64,000 nucleotides of DNA from Agriotes lineatus (taxonomy: Eukaryota > Arthropoda > Insecta > Coleoptera > Elateridae). The position numbers and the translations under genes were made by a program. Location: assembly GCA_940337035.1 (NCBI GenBank), contig OW679197.1:58363903-58427902 (forward strand), given 5' to 3'. The notes below the pieces were generated by a model. The model was given only the letters and a program-made list of their open reading frames with translations. It searched no databases and was not told the DNA's origin. Below are positions 1 to 12,300 of this stretch, in pieces. How positions within the stretch are numbered: the first letter of the stretch is position 1; each line of letters opens with the position of its first letter.

Positions 1-245
1 TAGAATTATTTCTTCAGGATAACTGACTAAACTCAGATTTGACTCAAGACGCAAAGTCGGATTATGGATCATTCCTTAGAAGAACCAGCTAAACTCAGAT
101 TGACCAAGACTGACTTTTGTTGTAACTCATAGATCACTGTTATTCTAGAAACAAATTCTAGCATATTCTAAGGTGTGTTCAATCCTCTTTGCATCATTGG
201 AAGACCAAGAACTTTTCTTTAGACTGATTAACTAAACTTTTAATG
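1..245. repeat. Degenerate tandem repeat cut by the window edge
   Basis: The motif ctaaactcagat occurs near positions 26 and 89 with similar flanks (a following gactcaagac or gaccaagac), and a weaker version (actaaactttt) lies near 230. The spacing of the first two is about 64 bp. This looks like the end of a diverged tandem array that continues to the left. Only two clear copies are visible, so this is tentative. Confidence 0.35.
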
Positions 246-3081
246 GCCACGTGTGACTTATTATTTTACTCACGGATTATTGGCTTCGTAGAGCAAATAC
301 GGAGTCTATTTAGGAGCAGCATCGCAATTTCTGCGAGTGTGCGATGGTATTCCTCGAAAGGATCCAGTTTTGGGCGTTATTTTGTAGGTCGGCGTTCCGT
401 TTTTCTTGTTTTACGGGCAAACGATTGTGTGCAGGTTGGTTTCGGATGCAAGAGAGCCGGTTTTCAAACCCAATTTCCTCGGGCCAGACCTGCGGGGACC
501 GGCTAATGAGAAAGATAAGTGGAGAGAGAATACGGAGTTGATTAATTTTGGGCACTATGTTCACTGTCCCATGTAATAATGTAATATGTTTTGCTTAATC
601 TAACACGATCTCATGGCAGAAGTATTTGACAGTGTACATAATGTAGTCCTTTCATCAATCATGTTGAATTGGGATCTGCGCGTCCGCGGACCAGAATTAA
701 TGTCTTAAGGTATATTATATCATTTAGCAAGATTTGCTGGGCTTCGTCGAGACTTTTAATTACCGAAGGGCGGAGGCTCCGCCGTGCGATACGCACGTCA
801 AGCGCGCAAACTCCTGGATCCTGCAAATTGCAGGTTGCGAAATTGCGCTCGATTTCTTAATATCTCGTTATAATTGCGATTCGCAAGCCTTCAGATTCCG
901 AGTCGCCGCGATTTATTAGCACAAAGCGACTTACGCCTAGTCGGAAATCGCTGGATCGTTTTCTACTAATGATTTTATTGTGTGACTGATCCCAGCTTCC
1001 ACCTATTTCTAGGCCGGATTGATTTAAGCATATTGAATTAATAGCCAATTTAATTGGCTATAAATCAATTATTTTTAATGGAATGCTACCTGTGAATTAA
1101 GAGTAAATGGCAACTGCGTACTGCATTAATTCTTCTTTTTGACATAGCTAATGCCTTGGAAGAGAACTATTCATTTGTTAATGGCTTTTCACGTTTAATA
1201 ATCTTTCTGGCGTGTTTTATATTTCTTTTTAACTTATTAGCCTTACCAGCTTTTCTGCCTTAGTTTCACATCGATGCTTATACATATGAAAAATGTGTAA
1301 AAACAAAGATTTTTAATAATAGTACGAGAGATACAAAATATTAAGGTTGGCCATACAACACTTATTCCCAAAGTTTGATTTGGCTAGCCATCAAGCTTTA
1401 GATTTGTTTGTAAATCAAGGCAGACTCGAACTCCTCAAGTAGCAACATTTATTTTGTCAAAATGTTAGAAAATGAGCCTAACACAAAAATGTTTTTAAAA
1501 TGGTGGACAAACCACAGACATTGAGATTAAATGGTACCTAGCCAATACGATCCATGTTCATTTTGACTGGAGTAATAAGAATTCCAGCAAGTGCTATTCC
1601 AACTGAGCGCATTAGATTGACAGTTATTATATGATCACTGCTACTTTTAAATTTTTTTGCAGATACTATTACTGTAAAATGTACCAGTATGTAACTGATT
1701 TATGCAAACATGTATATCATCAGTAAAGCCAAGAGGTTTGGTCACACAAATTTTTAAAATAGTTAGATGGTCAGGTACTATAGAATACAAAATAGGCAGT
1801 AAACGTAAGTAGATAGGCATTTACAATATTGTGTAGTGAATTTTTCGGACTGTTGTGAATAATAATTCCAGTGAATGATTTAACCCCTACAGTGAATGGT
1901 CTATTACTTTCCTGTAAGTAGGTGATGTGGCCTTCAAGGGTGGGTTCAGCGCTTGTTAAGCTTTCATTGCAATACTAGATATAAATTTCTATTGCTATTC
2001 ACTGGCATATTCATCGACATAAGTACTTTCAGGTGGCATTTCAGCACGTTTACGATATATAACTTTAAAAAGTAGAACCAAACAGACGTTTATACCTATT
2101 AATGGGATTTTTTAAGTATTTTAGGCATTCTGCAGCTGTAGAATTATATGATAATATACAAGAAAGTACGATACTTTTCAAGTATTCATGATAAACATTT
2201 TATTGTATAATTAGAGTCAAAAGTATATGAGTTAATTTTGAAAGTATTTATTGACTTTTATTTTTACAGAATATTAGCTATTCAGCTTCAAATGTAAATT
2301 TCTCCAATTTTACATTATAGCAATTATAGCATAGTTGCATTGCAGTCGTGGGTTTATAAAATTTAATAAATTCGAGGACACTAATTTTCAATTCCTAAGA
2401 GTCGCTGGTTTAAAAGTGGCCTTACGACTTTTACATATGTAAATAAGTTTTTAAAGTTTAATTGTTGTTCATTAAAAATTAATAAAACCTTTCTAAATTT
2501 TACTGATTTATATAGGAAACCACTAGGAAGCTGTAAAACGTAGCTTTCACTGCTTACAGTTTTCCTGTTGGTTATAATTATTGCAAAATAAGTAATTATT
2601 AAATGTTTTACATAGTTCTTTTGAAAAATTAAGAGGGAAGCTGCCTTAGATCTAATTTTAATGCCGAGCAGATTGTCCAATTTTTTTTAATATAACTGTA
2701 ATGTGCAGTATGCTGTAACGGGAAGACCGAGAACCAACACAAAAATTACCCACGCACGTGATAAATTCGCCTAATAAAAATATCCATCTTAATCTAAGTT
2801 TTGTAGGAGTTACATGTAGCGGCGTCCTAAGTGCTTCAGCGACGCTGTTTCGAAAATCCGCGATTTTTATCTCCCGTTTTCAATCTCTGTCTTTGTCCGG
2901 AGACAGATAATTTTTTTTGCCAATTTAGATAAGCAGCTGGTTATAAAAACAGTCGGTACGGGACGGCTTCATATATTGCATTTATGGCCACACTACAAGC
3001 CGAAATTATGGGAACGAAACTTTGAGAGGGCGGTGATGAGTTTTGCCAATTAATCAGGCAATAAATATTTTTATCTACTCC
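246..3081. other. Single-copy AT-rich DNA, no gene recognised
   Basis: The part at 246-1020 is GC-richer with scattered CpG and several short overlapping open frames on both strands, none resembling a known protein. From 1020 on the sequence is strongly AT-rich and stop-dense. A perfect short palindrome (atagccaatt, one central base, then its complement) lies at 1041-1061. A CACGTG box lies near 2755. No tRNA, rRNA or transposon protein was seen. Confidence 0.6.
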
Positions 3082-3447
3082 AGTGGGATAAGTAACTCAT
3101 TACGTCACTCATTTGACACTATTTCAGTTACGTAATGAAGCTCATTACACCACTCAGTTATGTAATGGTTTCATTACGCAACTGAGTTGTGTAATGACTT
3201 CATTACGTAACTGAAATAGTGTCAAATGAATGACATAATGACATTTGCCTACTAAAATACTTGTGAAAATGACAGCTCTGACATTTCTCTTAATGCACTT
3301 TTCTCAATTTTAGGCAGTCGTAGATAAAATTTTGTACAATACATGTGTGATAATGCATCATTAATATACTTGTGTGCTTACATAACTCGTGCTACGCACT
3401 CGTTTGTAACTTACACACGCGTATATTAATGATGCTGTTATCCCACT
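3082..3447. mobile_element. MITE-like element with two internal hairpins
   Basis: A 10-bp inverted terminal repeat, agtgggataa at 3082-3091 and its exact complement at 3438-3447, encloses 366 bp. Inside are two independent hairpins. The first has arms of about 68 bp at 3099-3166 and 3172-3242. The second has arms of about 20 bp at 3355-3376 and 3416-3436. There is no coding capacity. A target-site duplication is not obvious, so the outer limits rest on the terminal repeats. This fits a non-autonomous foldback or MITE transposon, superfamily unknown. Confidence 0.65.
3099..3242. repeat. Long palindrome built from TTAYGTAA-like sub-palindromes
   Basis: The left arm (3099-3166) pairs with the right arm (3172-3242) with only scattered mismatches. 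Within the arms, ttacgtaa occurs twice, with ttatgtaa and ttacgcaa variants, so four 8-bp motifs lie in about 80 bp. TTAYGTAA is the known binding consensus of PAR-bZIP and E4BP4/Vrille-type factors. Whether any protein binds here is inference. Confidence 0.7.
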
Positions 3448-3939
3448 TGTATAGTAAATAACTATTATATTCAAACAACTGTACAATAAATGCACAATCG
3501 AAGTAAGTGTAGTATAAATAACAAGTTCCTGTTTGAAACTGTCCATAAATATAAATAAAGTGAGCTTTTAAAAATGACGGTCTTATGAATATCGAAGCTA
3601 TTTAAACTTAATCAAACACCGTGTCAAATTTATCTGAGAAATTAATAGTATAATTTAAACTATCGATTCAATTATTTTGTTTTGATAAGAGTTGCCGTGA
3701 GTAATAATGATTGACATTTTATTATAATACTTGTCCCCATTCTTACTGTGGCTTGAGAGTTTTTTTTAATTTCTAAACGGCAGAGCTTTCATTACCGTAA
3801 TAATTGCAGGGATTTTGTTATTAAGTTGTTTTAATTTGCTACAGATAGCAAAGGTATCGATTGCGGAATGTCTTTTTGGTTTATTCCTGTATTTCGATGC
3901 TAATTTTTATTTAAATTACATCCAGCTCCTCTAGTTAAG

Positions 3940-4341
3940 TTGCAAAACTGTAGTACCGTCAGTGCCGTAAATAAGAGCCATCTTCATGCACAGCTACCCA
4001 AACCTGTGGAGACCAATTCTCTCGCAGCAATAATATCTCTTCCCTATATCCACCGATCGCATAGGAAGGTTACTTTGAAAACAATACAGTGTTCATGCCC
4101 CAAAATGACGCAGGTTTTCCCATTAACTAAGGATATATTGAACATCATGTTATCAGAAGCTGTTTACAGAGTCTCTTGCTCGTGCGATTCTGTGTACATT
4201 AGTAGAACAGGACGTTCGGTAAAAATAAGCATTTTTCAACACCATCTCAGAACATGTCAAAAAAGACATCGAAACAGTGTTCAAACCTCCAAGATTACAC
4301 CAATTCTCCCATCACCCAAGGATAAACTGAATATCATGTGA
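3940..4341 (+). pseudogene. Penelope-like element remnant: GIY-YIG endonuclease segment
   Basis: A 133-residue open frame carries the linker and the start of a GIY-YIG nuclease as found at the C-terminus of Penelope-like and related reverse transcriptases. After an LPYIHRSH segment (compare the LPYI-type block that precedes the endonuclease in these proteins) comes a KMTQVFPLTKD linker. Then comes the core VYRVSCSCDSVYI followed by TGRSVK and a histidine-rich helix start. In the family, GIY..(about 10)..YIG and a downstream arginine form the active site. Here the first motif reads AVY and the second VYI-S, so both are decayed. No reverse-transcriptase palm is visible upstream. The frame then runs into further copies of the same domain. 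This is a dead fragment, not a working gene. Confidence 0.6.
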
Positions 4342-4850
4342 TCAAAAAGTGTTTACAGGGTCCTTTCTCCTGCAATGATGTGGATTGGTGAAGCAGGAGG
4401 TTTAGTAAAAACCCATATCTTTAAACAGCCACGTTACTCAAGTCAGGTCAAACAAACCATGAAAACAGTGTTCAAACCTCCAAGTTTACACCAATTCTCC
4501 CATCACGTAAAGATAAATTGAACACCATGTCATCAAAAGGTGGTACAGGGTCGTTTGCTTCTGCAGTGCTGTGTACATTGGTGAAACGGGATATTCAGTA
4601 AAATCCGTATCTTTCAACATCAGCGTTATTTCAGGCAGATGAAACAAAACATCAAAACAGTGTTCAGACCTCCAAGATGACGCAGATTCTCCTATCAACT
4701 AAGATTAAATTGAGTACCATGTCATCAAAAGGTGATAACAGAGTTGGTTGCTTCTGGAATGCTGTGTACATTGGTAAAACTGGACGTTCAGTAAAATCTG
4801 TGTCGTTCAACACTTTTAGACTGTCTGCTTGAGTCAACAGTCATCTCTGA
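4075..4850 (+). repeat. Tandem array of the GIY-YIG-coding segment, ~190-bp period
   Basis: The anchor cagtgttca recurs at 4087, 4275, 4466 and 4658 (spacings 188, 191 and 192 bp), with a decayed fifth near 4838. Each unit holds a CCNAAG..ACNCANNTTCTCCCAT block, then the segment that encodes the GIY-YIG core. Translated in the appropriate frame, the four units give VYISRTGRSVK, WIGEAGGLVK, VYIGETGYSVK and VYIGKTGRSVK. The amino-acid signature survives although frames and stops differ between units. This indicates duplication of a coding segment followed by decay. Confidence 0.7.
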
Positions 4851-6029
4851 GATGAATAGTAGGATAGTACTTCTCTACATTTCCTTACCTTGCTTCCATT
4901 CTGCACCCCTCCTGTTTCTCACACATCGGTTAATTCCTGTTATTGGATGAAGAGGGATGCAAGGTCTATATAGCATTCATTTTGTATGGATATAAGTTGC
5001 TTAAAAAGGCATGTTTTCTTGAAATAATTCAACCTAGAAACGAGATTTTGACAAAAATTTCTTATTTATGTTACTTCTTCACTTTCAATGGAAGCACTCT
5101 GTTATTTTTTTTTTATTTTTAGATATTCACTTAATTTCTGCTGCAGAATGTTGTTGAGATTGTTGGTCAAATAGAACTTGGTGGCGAAGTATGTAGTTTT
5201 TAAAATATTGTATCGGAAGCCATCGCATAATTGTTATTTTAATTACATTGATAAAGGGTATCAAGCCTGGTAATTCAGCTTCATATAGTTAGCACGAAAT
5301 GTTATAATAAAAAATATTATGGTCATATTTAGTCTATTTTTCACTCCACACGGTTCTCGAGGTTGACTGTCAAACCAGATTTGTTAAGAAAAGTATTTTT
5401 CGGTTGAAGCATGTTTTCAAAAAGATAAAATCGTTCCTCTTGTTTCTATAAAATTGAAAATTGATTTGCGTCTTGATATCTTTGTTTCCAAAGGAACCGC
5501 ATTATTGAAAGCTTTGATTTTGGACAACTCCATTTTATTTTTGGCTTTAGAAGCAGTTTTTTATTGCAATGTTTCGTTCGTAGTGGTCAGATTCCTCCTT
5601 TCTTCTTCCCATGTATGCACTTTTTAAAGGTATTTATCTTTTAATTTCTATTTAATGAGAGACGATCAGATTCTTCTGCCTCGTTCTGAGGGTTTGACAA
5701 TAGTGTTTATAATTGCTATTTGTTCTGGATATGAAATTACATTTAAAATGTTTTTGAGAAATCTTGCAAGTATAGCAATTAGCAGTTTAAAATTGTCAGC
5801 ATCCTTACTTTGTTCAGTACGTTCTATTACATAAAGATTTTTTACTCTTTTTCTAGCATCAAATTCGTGTATAATTAACTTATTGGTTTTTGGTACACAT
5901 TATCTGTGGGCTGATAAGTGTTTGGCTCTTTTTCTTAAAAAAATCAACTTTGCAATTTTCTACTAGAAGATAGGGCTAGGAAAGGCTCAGTAGTTTCAGG
6001 AACTTCTTCTAGAGTCCCCTAGCTCTGAA
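4851..6029. other. Single-copy AT-rich spacer
   Basis: No open frame of note, no repeat with a recognisable partner in the window and no structured RNA was seen. It contains homopolymer T runs (near 5108) and is otherwise featureless by eye. Confidence 0.55.
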
Positions 6030-6640
6030 TTGGCTTCACACGTGGAGATAGCACCACACACGTGAAGATGGCGCCACGTGAGCGAAGCGAACCAAAGAAT
6101 GCCCTCTAACCCAGGACACTTCGAATACCTCGGGCACGTGTGAATTATAAATTATTTTATTCGGGCCGGACATTCGTGAACAAACTACCACCGGAGGCCT
6201 AATGGGCGATCGGACAACGGCGACAATCGGGGTGTTTATGCAGGCCCCCCGGGGGCGAACCCCTTCTCGAGGGACATGTCACGCGGCGGGGCGCCGGGTT
6301 GCTTACTGCACACAAATTGATAGGGCTGTTCGATCACGGCTGTCATCGCGGTCATAATAGCCACAACTTGTTTACTTCGCGTGTTTAGCGACTCCACCTT
6401 ATGATCACACGTAGGTATTTCGTCTAATCTGATCAGGAGGAGCGAGCAACCGCCTAACGGGACCCGGGTCTAATGTATTCTTTTGATGTTTTTATTGCGA
6501 AACTGTTGAATACTCATTTACATTCTTCGGCCCGGTAATATTTATAGTACATGTCGTTTGTTTTCGGCCAGGGAGCTTGAAAACTAAATTAGAAAAGTCT
6601 GCGAGGACTGTGTGTGGCTGGAAGACGCGACTGTTAGGCG
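6030..6640. other. GC-richer CpG-containing island
   Basis: This stretch is clearly richer in G and C than its neighbours, with many CpG dinucleotides. It includes a C/G-homopolymeric stretch near 6245 and the E-box cluster at its left edge. No reading frame resembles a protein. It borders the start of satellite 1. A candidate conserved regulatory element or an unrecognised first exon; nothing in the sequence decides between these. Confidence 0.4.
6039..6140. promoter_or_regulatory. Cluster of four CACGTG E-boxes
   Basis: Exact CACGTG hexamers occur at 6039-6044, 6059-6064, 6075-6080 and 6135-6140. The first two sit in a partial direct duplication of about 20 bp (cacacgtgRagatRgc, then a cac end). 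CACGTG is the core site of bHLH factors such as Myc/Max and CLOCK/CYCLE. Four copies in 102 bp is far above chance for AT-rich DNA. Function is inferred only from the motif cluster. Confidence 0.4.
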
Positions 6641-7851
6641 GATGCGTTTTTTTTTTGGTCTGGTCATAATTTGGACGATTTTGGGGACTTTATTCAATTA
6701 TTTACACCACACAGTAGAAATGTCAGCTTGACAACAGAGAGTACAGTTTCGTCGCTATACCGAAAATATAGCTTGTAATTTAATGATTACCTACAACTAT
6801 CACGCAATTTTTTCCGTTATCTATAATACTGATCTCATAAAAAAATTAATTTTTCACACCGCGCTCTTCTAACTTTCTATGCTCCATCTATCAAAAATAA
6901 TCTTAGCAAAAGAAAAGTAAATACAAATGCTAGAATTTTATAACTAAATAAAAACTATAATTTGTGACTTAATCATATCTAAAATACCTTTCTTAACAAC
7001 ATTTGAATACGTAGAAAAGTTAGAATTTTTATCACTAATTGTTGGAATTTTGCTTATGGCTACTGAACAAATTTTTCTGTTCTTTCTGTTCTGGTTCTCT
7101 CTATAAAATACCGGCAGTAATAATAATTATTAATTTAAAATTATATCACTATTTTGAAACTTGACTTGAAGTTTGCCATATTTTTAAAATATATTGAAAT
7201 TGAAATTTTCGTGAAATGTCATCTTAACGCAAATGTGAAAATGTTGTTATGAGCTAGAATTTCATTGCTGTTCTAATAAAACTGTAGACGGTTATATGAA
7301 CTTTGCTGGATTGTACACTACCAAGTTTAGAAAATGGCGAATTACAACCAAAAGGCACTTATCAGCTAGAATTTTATTACTATTCTGAACATTTGGGTTA
7401 GATCTTGACAAAGCGGGTAGCTATTGATGAATATTTTGCATGATTGTAGGAACTTAATGGGTTTGTTCTCATTCATATTTAGAAAATGTCGGTTTAACAA
7501 AAGAAAAATTAATTACGAGAGCTGGAATGTCGTTGCTAACCTGAAAATGTTGATAAGAGCTAGAATTTTGTTGCTTTTTTCATACAACTGTGGGGATTAC
7601 AGACACTTTACTGGATTGCTCTCTGTCATATTTATAAAATGTCGACTTACAGGCAAAAGTTACTTATGAGAGCTAGTACTAACCTGAAAATCTTGATTGG
7701 CACTTCACATGGCGGTTAGCTACTAATGAAACTTTTTCTCCATCTAACTCCAAACTATAGACCATTACAACCAAAAGTTACGTTTGAGAGCTAGAACTTT
7801 ATTGCTATTCTGAAAATGTTGTCTAGAACTTCACAAGGCCGAGCTGGAATT

Positions 7852-8935
7852 TATCTAATTTCAAACTATGAATCATTGTAGAAACTTTCTTAGATTATTC
7901 TCAGCTATATCTAGAAAATGTAGTTGTAACACAAAGAAGTTGCTTATGAGAGCTAAAATTTCATTGCTAATCTACAAATTTTGATACGAGCTAGAATTTA
8001 TTACTGCTCTAATCACACTGTGGACGATTATAGAAAATTAGTTGGATTATTCCCTGCCATAGTTCGAAAGTTTCTTTACAATCAAAAGTTACTTTTGAGA
8101 GCTATAACCTTATTATTATTCTGAAAATTTTGGTTAGAGCTTCACAAGGGCGAGCTGGAATTTCATTTGCTAATCTGAAAATGTTGGTATAAGCTGGGAA
8201 CTTCATTGCTGTTTCAATAAAATTAATCGCAGAAGCTTTCTTGATATATTAGAAGATGTCGATTAGAAGATATCTAATTTCAACCTATGAATCATTGTAG
8301 AAACTTTCTTGGATTATTCTCAGCCATATCTAGAAAATGTAGTTGTAACGCAAAGAAGTTACTTATGAGAGCTGAAATTTCATTGATAATCTGATAATTT
8401 TGATGCGAGCTAGAATTTTATTACTGTTCTAATCACACTGTGGATGATTATAAAAAATTAGTTGGATTATTCCCTGCCACAATTCAAAAATGTCTTTACA
8501 ATCAAAAGTTACCTTTGAGAGCTATAACTTTATTACTATTCTGAAAATTTTGTTTAGAACTTCACAAGGCGGAGCTGGTTTTTTATTTGCTAATCTGAAA
8601 ATGTTGGTATATGCTGGAACTTTATTGCTGTTTTAATAAAATTAATCGCAGAAACTTCCATGATATGTTAGAAGATGTCCATTAGAAGATATCTAATTTC
8701 AACCTATGAATCATTGTGGAAACTTTCTTGGATTATTCTCAGCCATATCTAGAAAATGTAGTTTTAATGCAAAGAAGTGACTTATGAAAGCTGGAATCGT
8801 TGCTAGTTTGAAAATATTGATATGAGCTAGAATTTAATTGATATTCCAATGACACTGTAGACGATTACATAAACTTTTGTGGGTTATTCTCCGCCATAAT
8901 TAAAACTAAAAGTTACACATGAGATCTAGAACTTT
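7852..8935. repeat. 419-bp higher-order repeat within satellite 1
   Basis: The block starting tatctaatttcaa recurs at 7852, 8271 and 8690, giving two exact 419-bp spacings. Each copy contains more than one related sub-unit, marked by gaaactttctt, tctagaaaatgtag and then gagctagaattt. The third copy fades at about 8.9 kb. Copies differ by scattered substitutions, so this core is older than the 357-bp one. Confidence 0.85.
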
Positions 8936-9109
8936 GCTAATCTGAAAATGTTGGTATGAGTTGGAATTTTATTGTTGTTTTAATAAAACTCTGAACAACT
9001 GCAGAAACTTTCTTGGATTGTTTTCCGATATTTTAGAAGAGGTCGAATTGGAACCAAAAGTTACTTATAAAAGCTAGAATGTTATTGCTATTCTGATAAT
9101 TTAAGTTAT

Positions 9110-10699
9110 AACGTCACAAGCCAGGCAGCTACTAATGTAACTTATACTCCATTTGATTTTAGCCTATGGACCATTTCAGAAACTTTCTTGGATTGTTTTC
9201 TGATATATTAGGAGATGTTGAATAGGAAACGAACGTTACTTATTATAAGAGCTAGAATTTTATTACTATTCTGATCATTTTGGTTCTAACCTCACAAGGT
9301 AGACAGTTGCTAATATGTAACTTTTGCTCCATCTGATTTCAACCTATGGATCAATGCAGAAACTTTCTTGGATTGTTTTTTGACATATTAGAAGAGGTTG
9401 AATAGGAACCGAAAGTTACTTATTATACGAGCTAGAATTTTATTACAACTCTGATAATTTTTGTTCTAATCGCACAAGGTAGGCAGTTGGTAATGTAACT
9501 TTTGCTCCATCTGATTTCAACCTATGGACAATTTCAGAAACTTCTTGGATTGTTTTCTGATATATTAGGAGATGTTGAATAGGAAACAAAAGTTACTTAT
9601 TATAAGAGCTAGGATTTTATTACTATTCTGATCATTTTGGTTCTAACCTCACAAGGTAGGCAGTTGCTAATATGTAACTTTTGCTCCATCTGATTTCAAC
9701 CTATGGATCAATGCAGAAACTTTCTTGGATTGTTTTTTGACATATTAGAAGAGGTTGAATAGGAACCGAAAGTTACTTATTATACGAGCTAGAATTTTAT
9801 TACAACTCTGATAATTTTTGTTCTAATCGCACAAGGTAGGCAGTTGGTAATGTAACTTTTGCTCCATCTGATTTCAACCTATGGACAATTTCAGAAACTT
9901 CTTGGATTGTTTTCTGATATATTAGGAGATGTTGAATAGGAAACAAAAGTTACTTATTATAAGAGCTAGGATTTTATTACTATTCTGATCATTTTGGTTC
10001 TAACCTCACAAGGTAGGCAGTTGCTAATATGTAACTTTTGCTCCATCTGATTTCAACCTATGGATCAATGCAGAAACTTTCTTGGATTGTTTTTTGACAT
10101 ATTAGAAGAGGTTGAATAGGAACCGAAAGTTACTTATTATACGAGCTAGAATTTTATTACAACTCTGATAATTTTTGTTCTAATCGCACAAGGTAGGCAG
10201 TTGGTAATGTAACTTTTGCTCCATCTGATTTCAACCTATGGACAATTTCAGAAACTTCTTGGATTGTTTTCTGATATATTAGGAGATGTTGAATAGGAAA
10301 CAAAAGTTACTTATTATAAGAGCTAGGATTTTATTACTATTCTGATCATTTTGGTTCTAACCTCACAAGGTAGGCAGTTGCTAATATGTAACTTTTGCTC
10401 CATCTGATTTCAACCTATGGATCAATGCAGAAACTTTCTTGGATTGTTTTTTGACATATTAGAAGAGGTTGAATAGGAACCGAAAGTTACTTATTATAAG
10501 AGCTAGAATTTTATTACAACTCTGATAATTTTTGTTCTAATCGCACAAGGTAGGCAGTTGGTAATGTAACTTTTGCTGCATCTGATTTCAACCTATGGAC
10601 CATTGCAGAAATATTCTTGGATTGTTTTCTGATATATTAGAAGATGTCGAATTGGAACCAAAAGTTACTTATAAGAGCTAGAACTTTATTACTACTCTG
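9110..10699. repeat. 357-bp dimeric higher-order repeat within satellite 1
   Basis: The marker ctgatcatttt occurs at 9271, 9628, 9985 and 10342, three exact 357-bp steps. Each step is a dimer. Monomer A, about 180 bp, has ctgatcattttgg and the atggatcaatgc variant. Monomer B, about 177 bp, has aactctgataattttt and atggacaatttc. The central copies appear almost identical by eye, while the first half-copy (9110-9270) and the last (after 10500) carry more differences. This is a young, homogenised core of the array. Confidence 0.9.
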
Positions 10700-12300
10700 A
10701 TAATTTGTGTTATACCCTGACAAGGCAGGCTTTGCTTTATTTGATTTCAACCTATGAACCATTGCAGACACTTTCGTGGATTATTATCAGCCATATTTTG
10801 AAAATGCCGTCTTAACGCAAAGAAGTTAATTATGATAGCTGGAATTCCATTGCTAATTTGAAAATGTTGGTAGGAGCAAGATTTTCATTGCTGATCTAGT
10901 AAAACTGTGGACGATTACAGAAACTTTCTTAGATTTTTCTCGGTTATATTTAGAAAATGTAGTCTTACGAATCAAAAGTTACTCATGAGGTCTAGAATTT
11001 TATTACTACTTTGAAAATGTTGGTTTGAACTTCACACGGCGTGCGACTACTAATCATTAGAAATTGCTATCTTAAAACCAAAGTTAATTATGGGAGCTAG
11101 AAGTTTATTGACAGTCGTGAAGTTTTCGTTGGTACTTCAGAAAGCGTACAGCTACTAATGACATGTTCTATCAGCAATATGGGCAAATTTCCTTGGATTG
11201 TTTTTGGTCATGGTTAGCACATAAAACAACAATAAATTAATTCTGAGAGCTAGAACTTCACAAGGTGTATTTCGACCAATATCTTTTTTTGCTCCATGGA
11301 TAATATAGACGAGCTCTAAAACCTTCGTAAATATTTTTTCTCTACCATATTTAGAAAATGTCGTCTTAACAACCAACAGTTAATTATGGGAGCTAGAATT
11401 TCATTACTATTCTGAATATTTTGTATCAAGTATATCAAACATTTCTTTTACTTAAGAGATATTATGGACGAACACTGAAACCTTAATTTTTTTCTGTAAA
11501 ATTTTGAAGATTTCGTCTTAACCACCAATAGTTAATTAAGAGAACTGGAATTTCGTTGTTAACCTGAAACTGTAGATCTGACCTAGAATTTCACTGCTGC
11601 TCTAATAAAACTATGGGCGATTGCAGAAACTTTCCTACATATGTATTTAGAAAATGTTGTTTTGACGCAAAGCAGTTAATTTTAAGAACTGGAATTGTAT
11701 TGCTAATCTGAGAATGCTGATATTAGCTAGAATTTCGTTGCTGTTGTGAGGAAACTGGATTATTCACTACCATATTTAAAAAATGTAACAAATGAAAGTT
11801 ATTTATGAGAGCTAAAATGTTATTACTATTTTGAAGATGGTCGGATGGCTTTCAGCCATATTTACAAATGTAATAAGGCATATAGCTGCTATTCAAAATT
11901 TTCTATTTTGTCTATAATATGCGCTATTTCAGTATTGTCCTGCAATTCTTCCAAATCACGCATAGAAAATGTTGTTTTATAAACATACAAGAAGTTAATA
12001 TTGCCATAACTTGAATATTACTATTTCGAAAATTTAGTGTCCATAATATTTACCATTTCAAAAACTGTCTGGAATTTTCCTCTGCCATATTGATAAATGC
12101 TCGTCGCAACAACAACAAGAAACTAAAACTAAACAAAGCACATAGCAACTTAGATGGCTTGAAAAACCTGCTGCAACTGACTAGGTATATCATATTTGGA
12201 ATTGGAGTTTTGGAAACCATAAGTCAATAACAAGACCTCACATTTCTTGACTATTTAGAAAATTTAGGTGAAAACTTATCCAGGCGTGTGTCGACTACTT

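Larger units (their letters stand above)
6880..12300. repeat. Satellite 1: diverged tandem array with higher-order cores
   Basis: Phrases such as gagctagaattttattac, gaaactttcttggatt, tagaaaatgt and caaaagttacttat recur in fixed order across about 5.4 kb. At the edges the units are strongly diverged and of uneven length. In the middle they are organised into two successive higher-order repeats (separate entries). This gradient, old at the edges and homogeneous in the core, is the classic outcome of unequal crossing-over. There is no coding capacity; short open frames here are chance. Confidence 0.9.
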
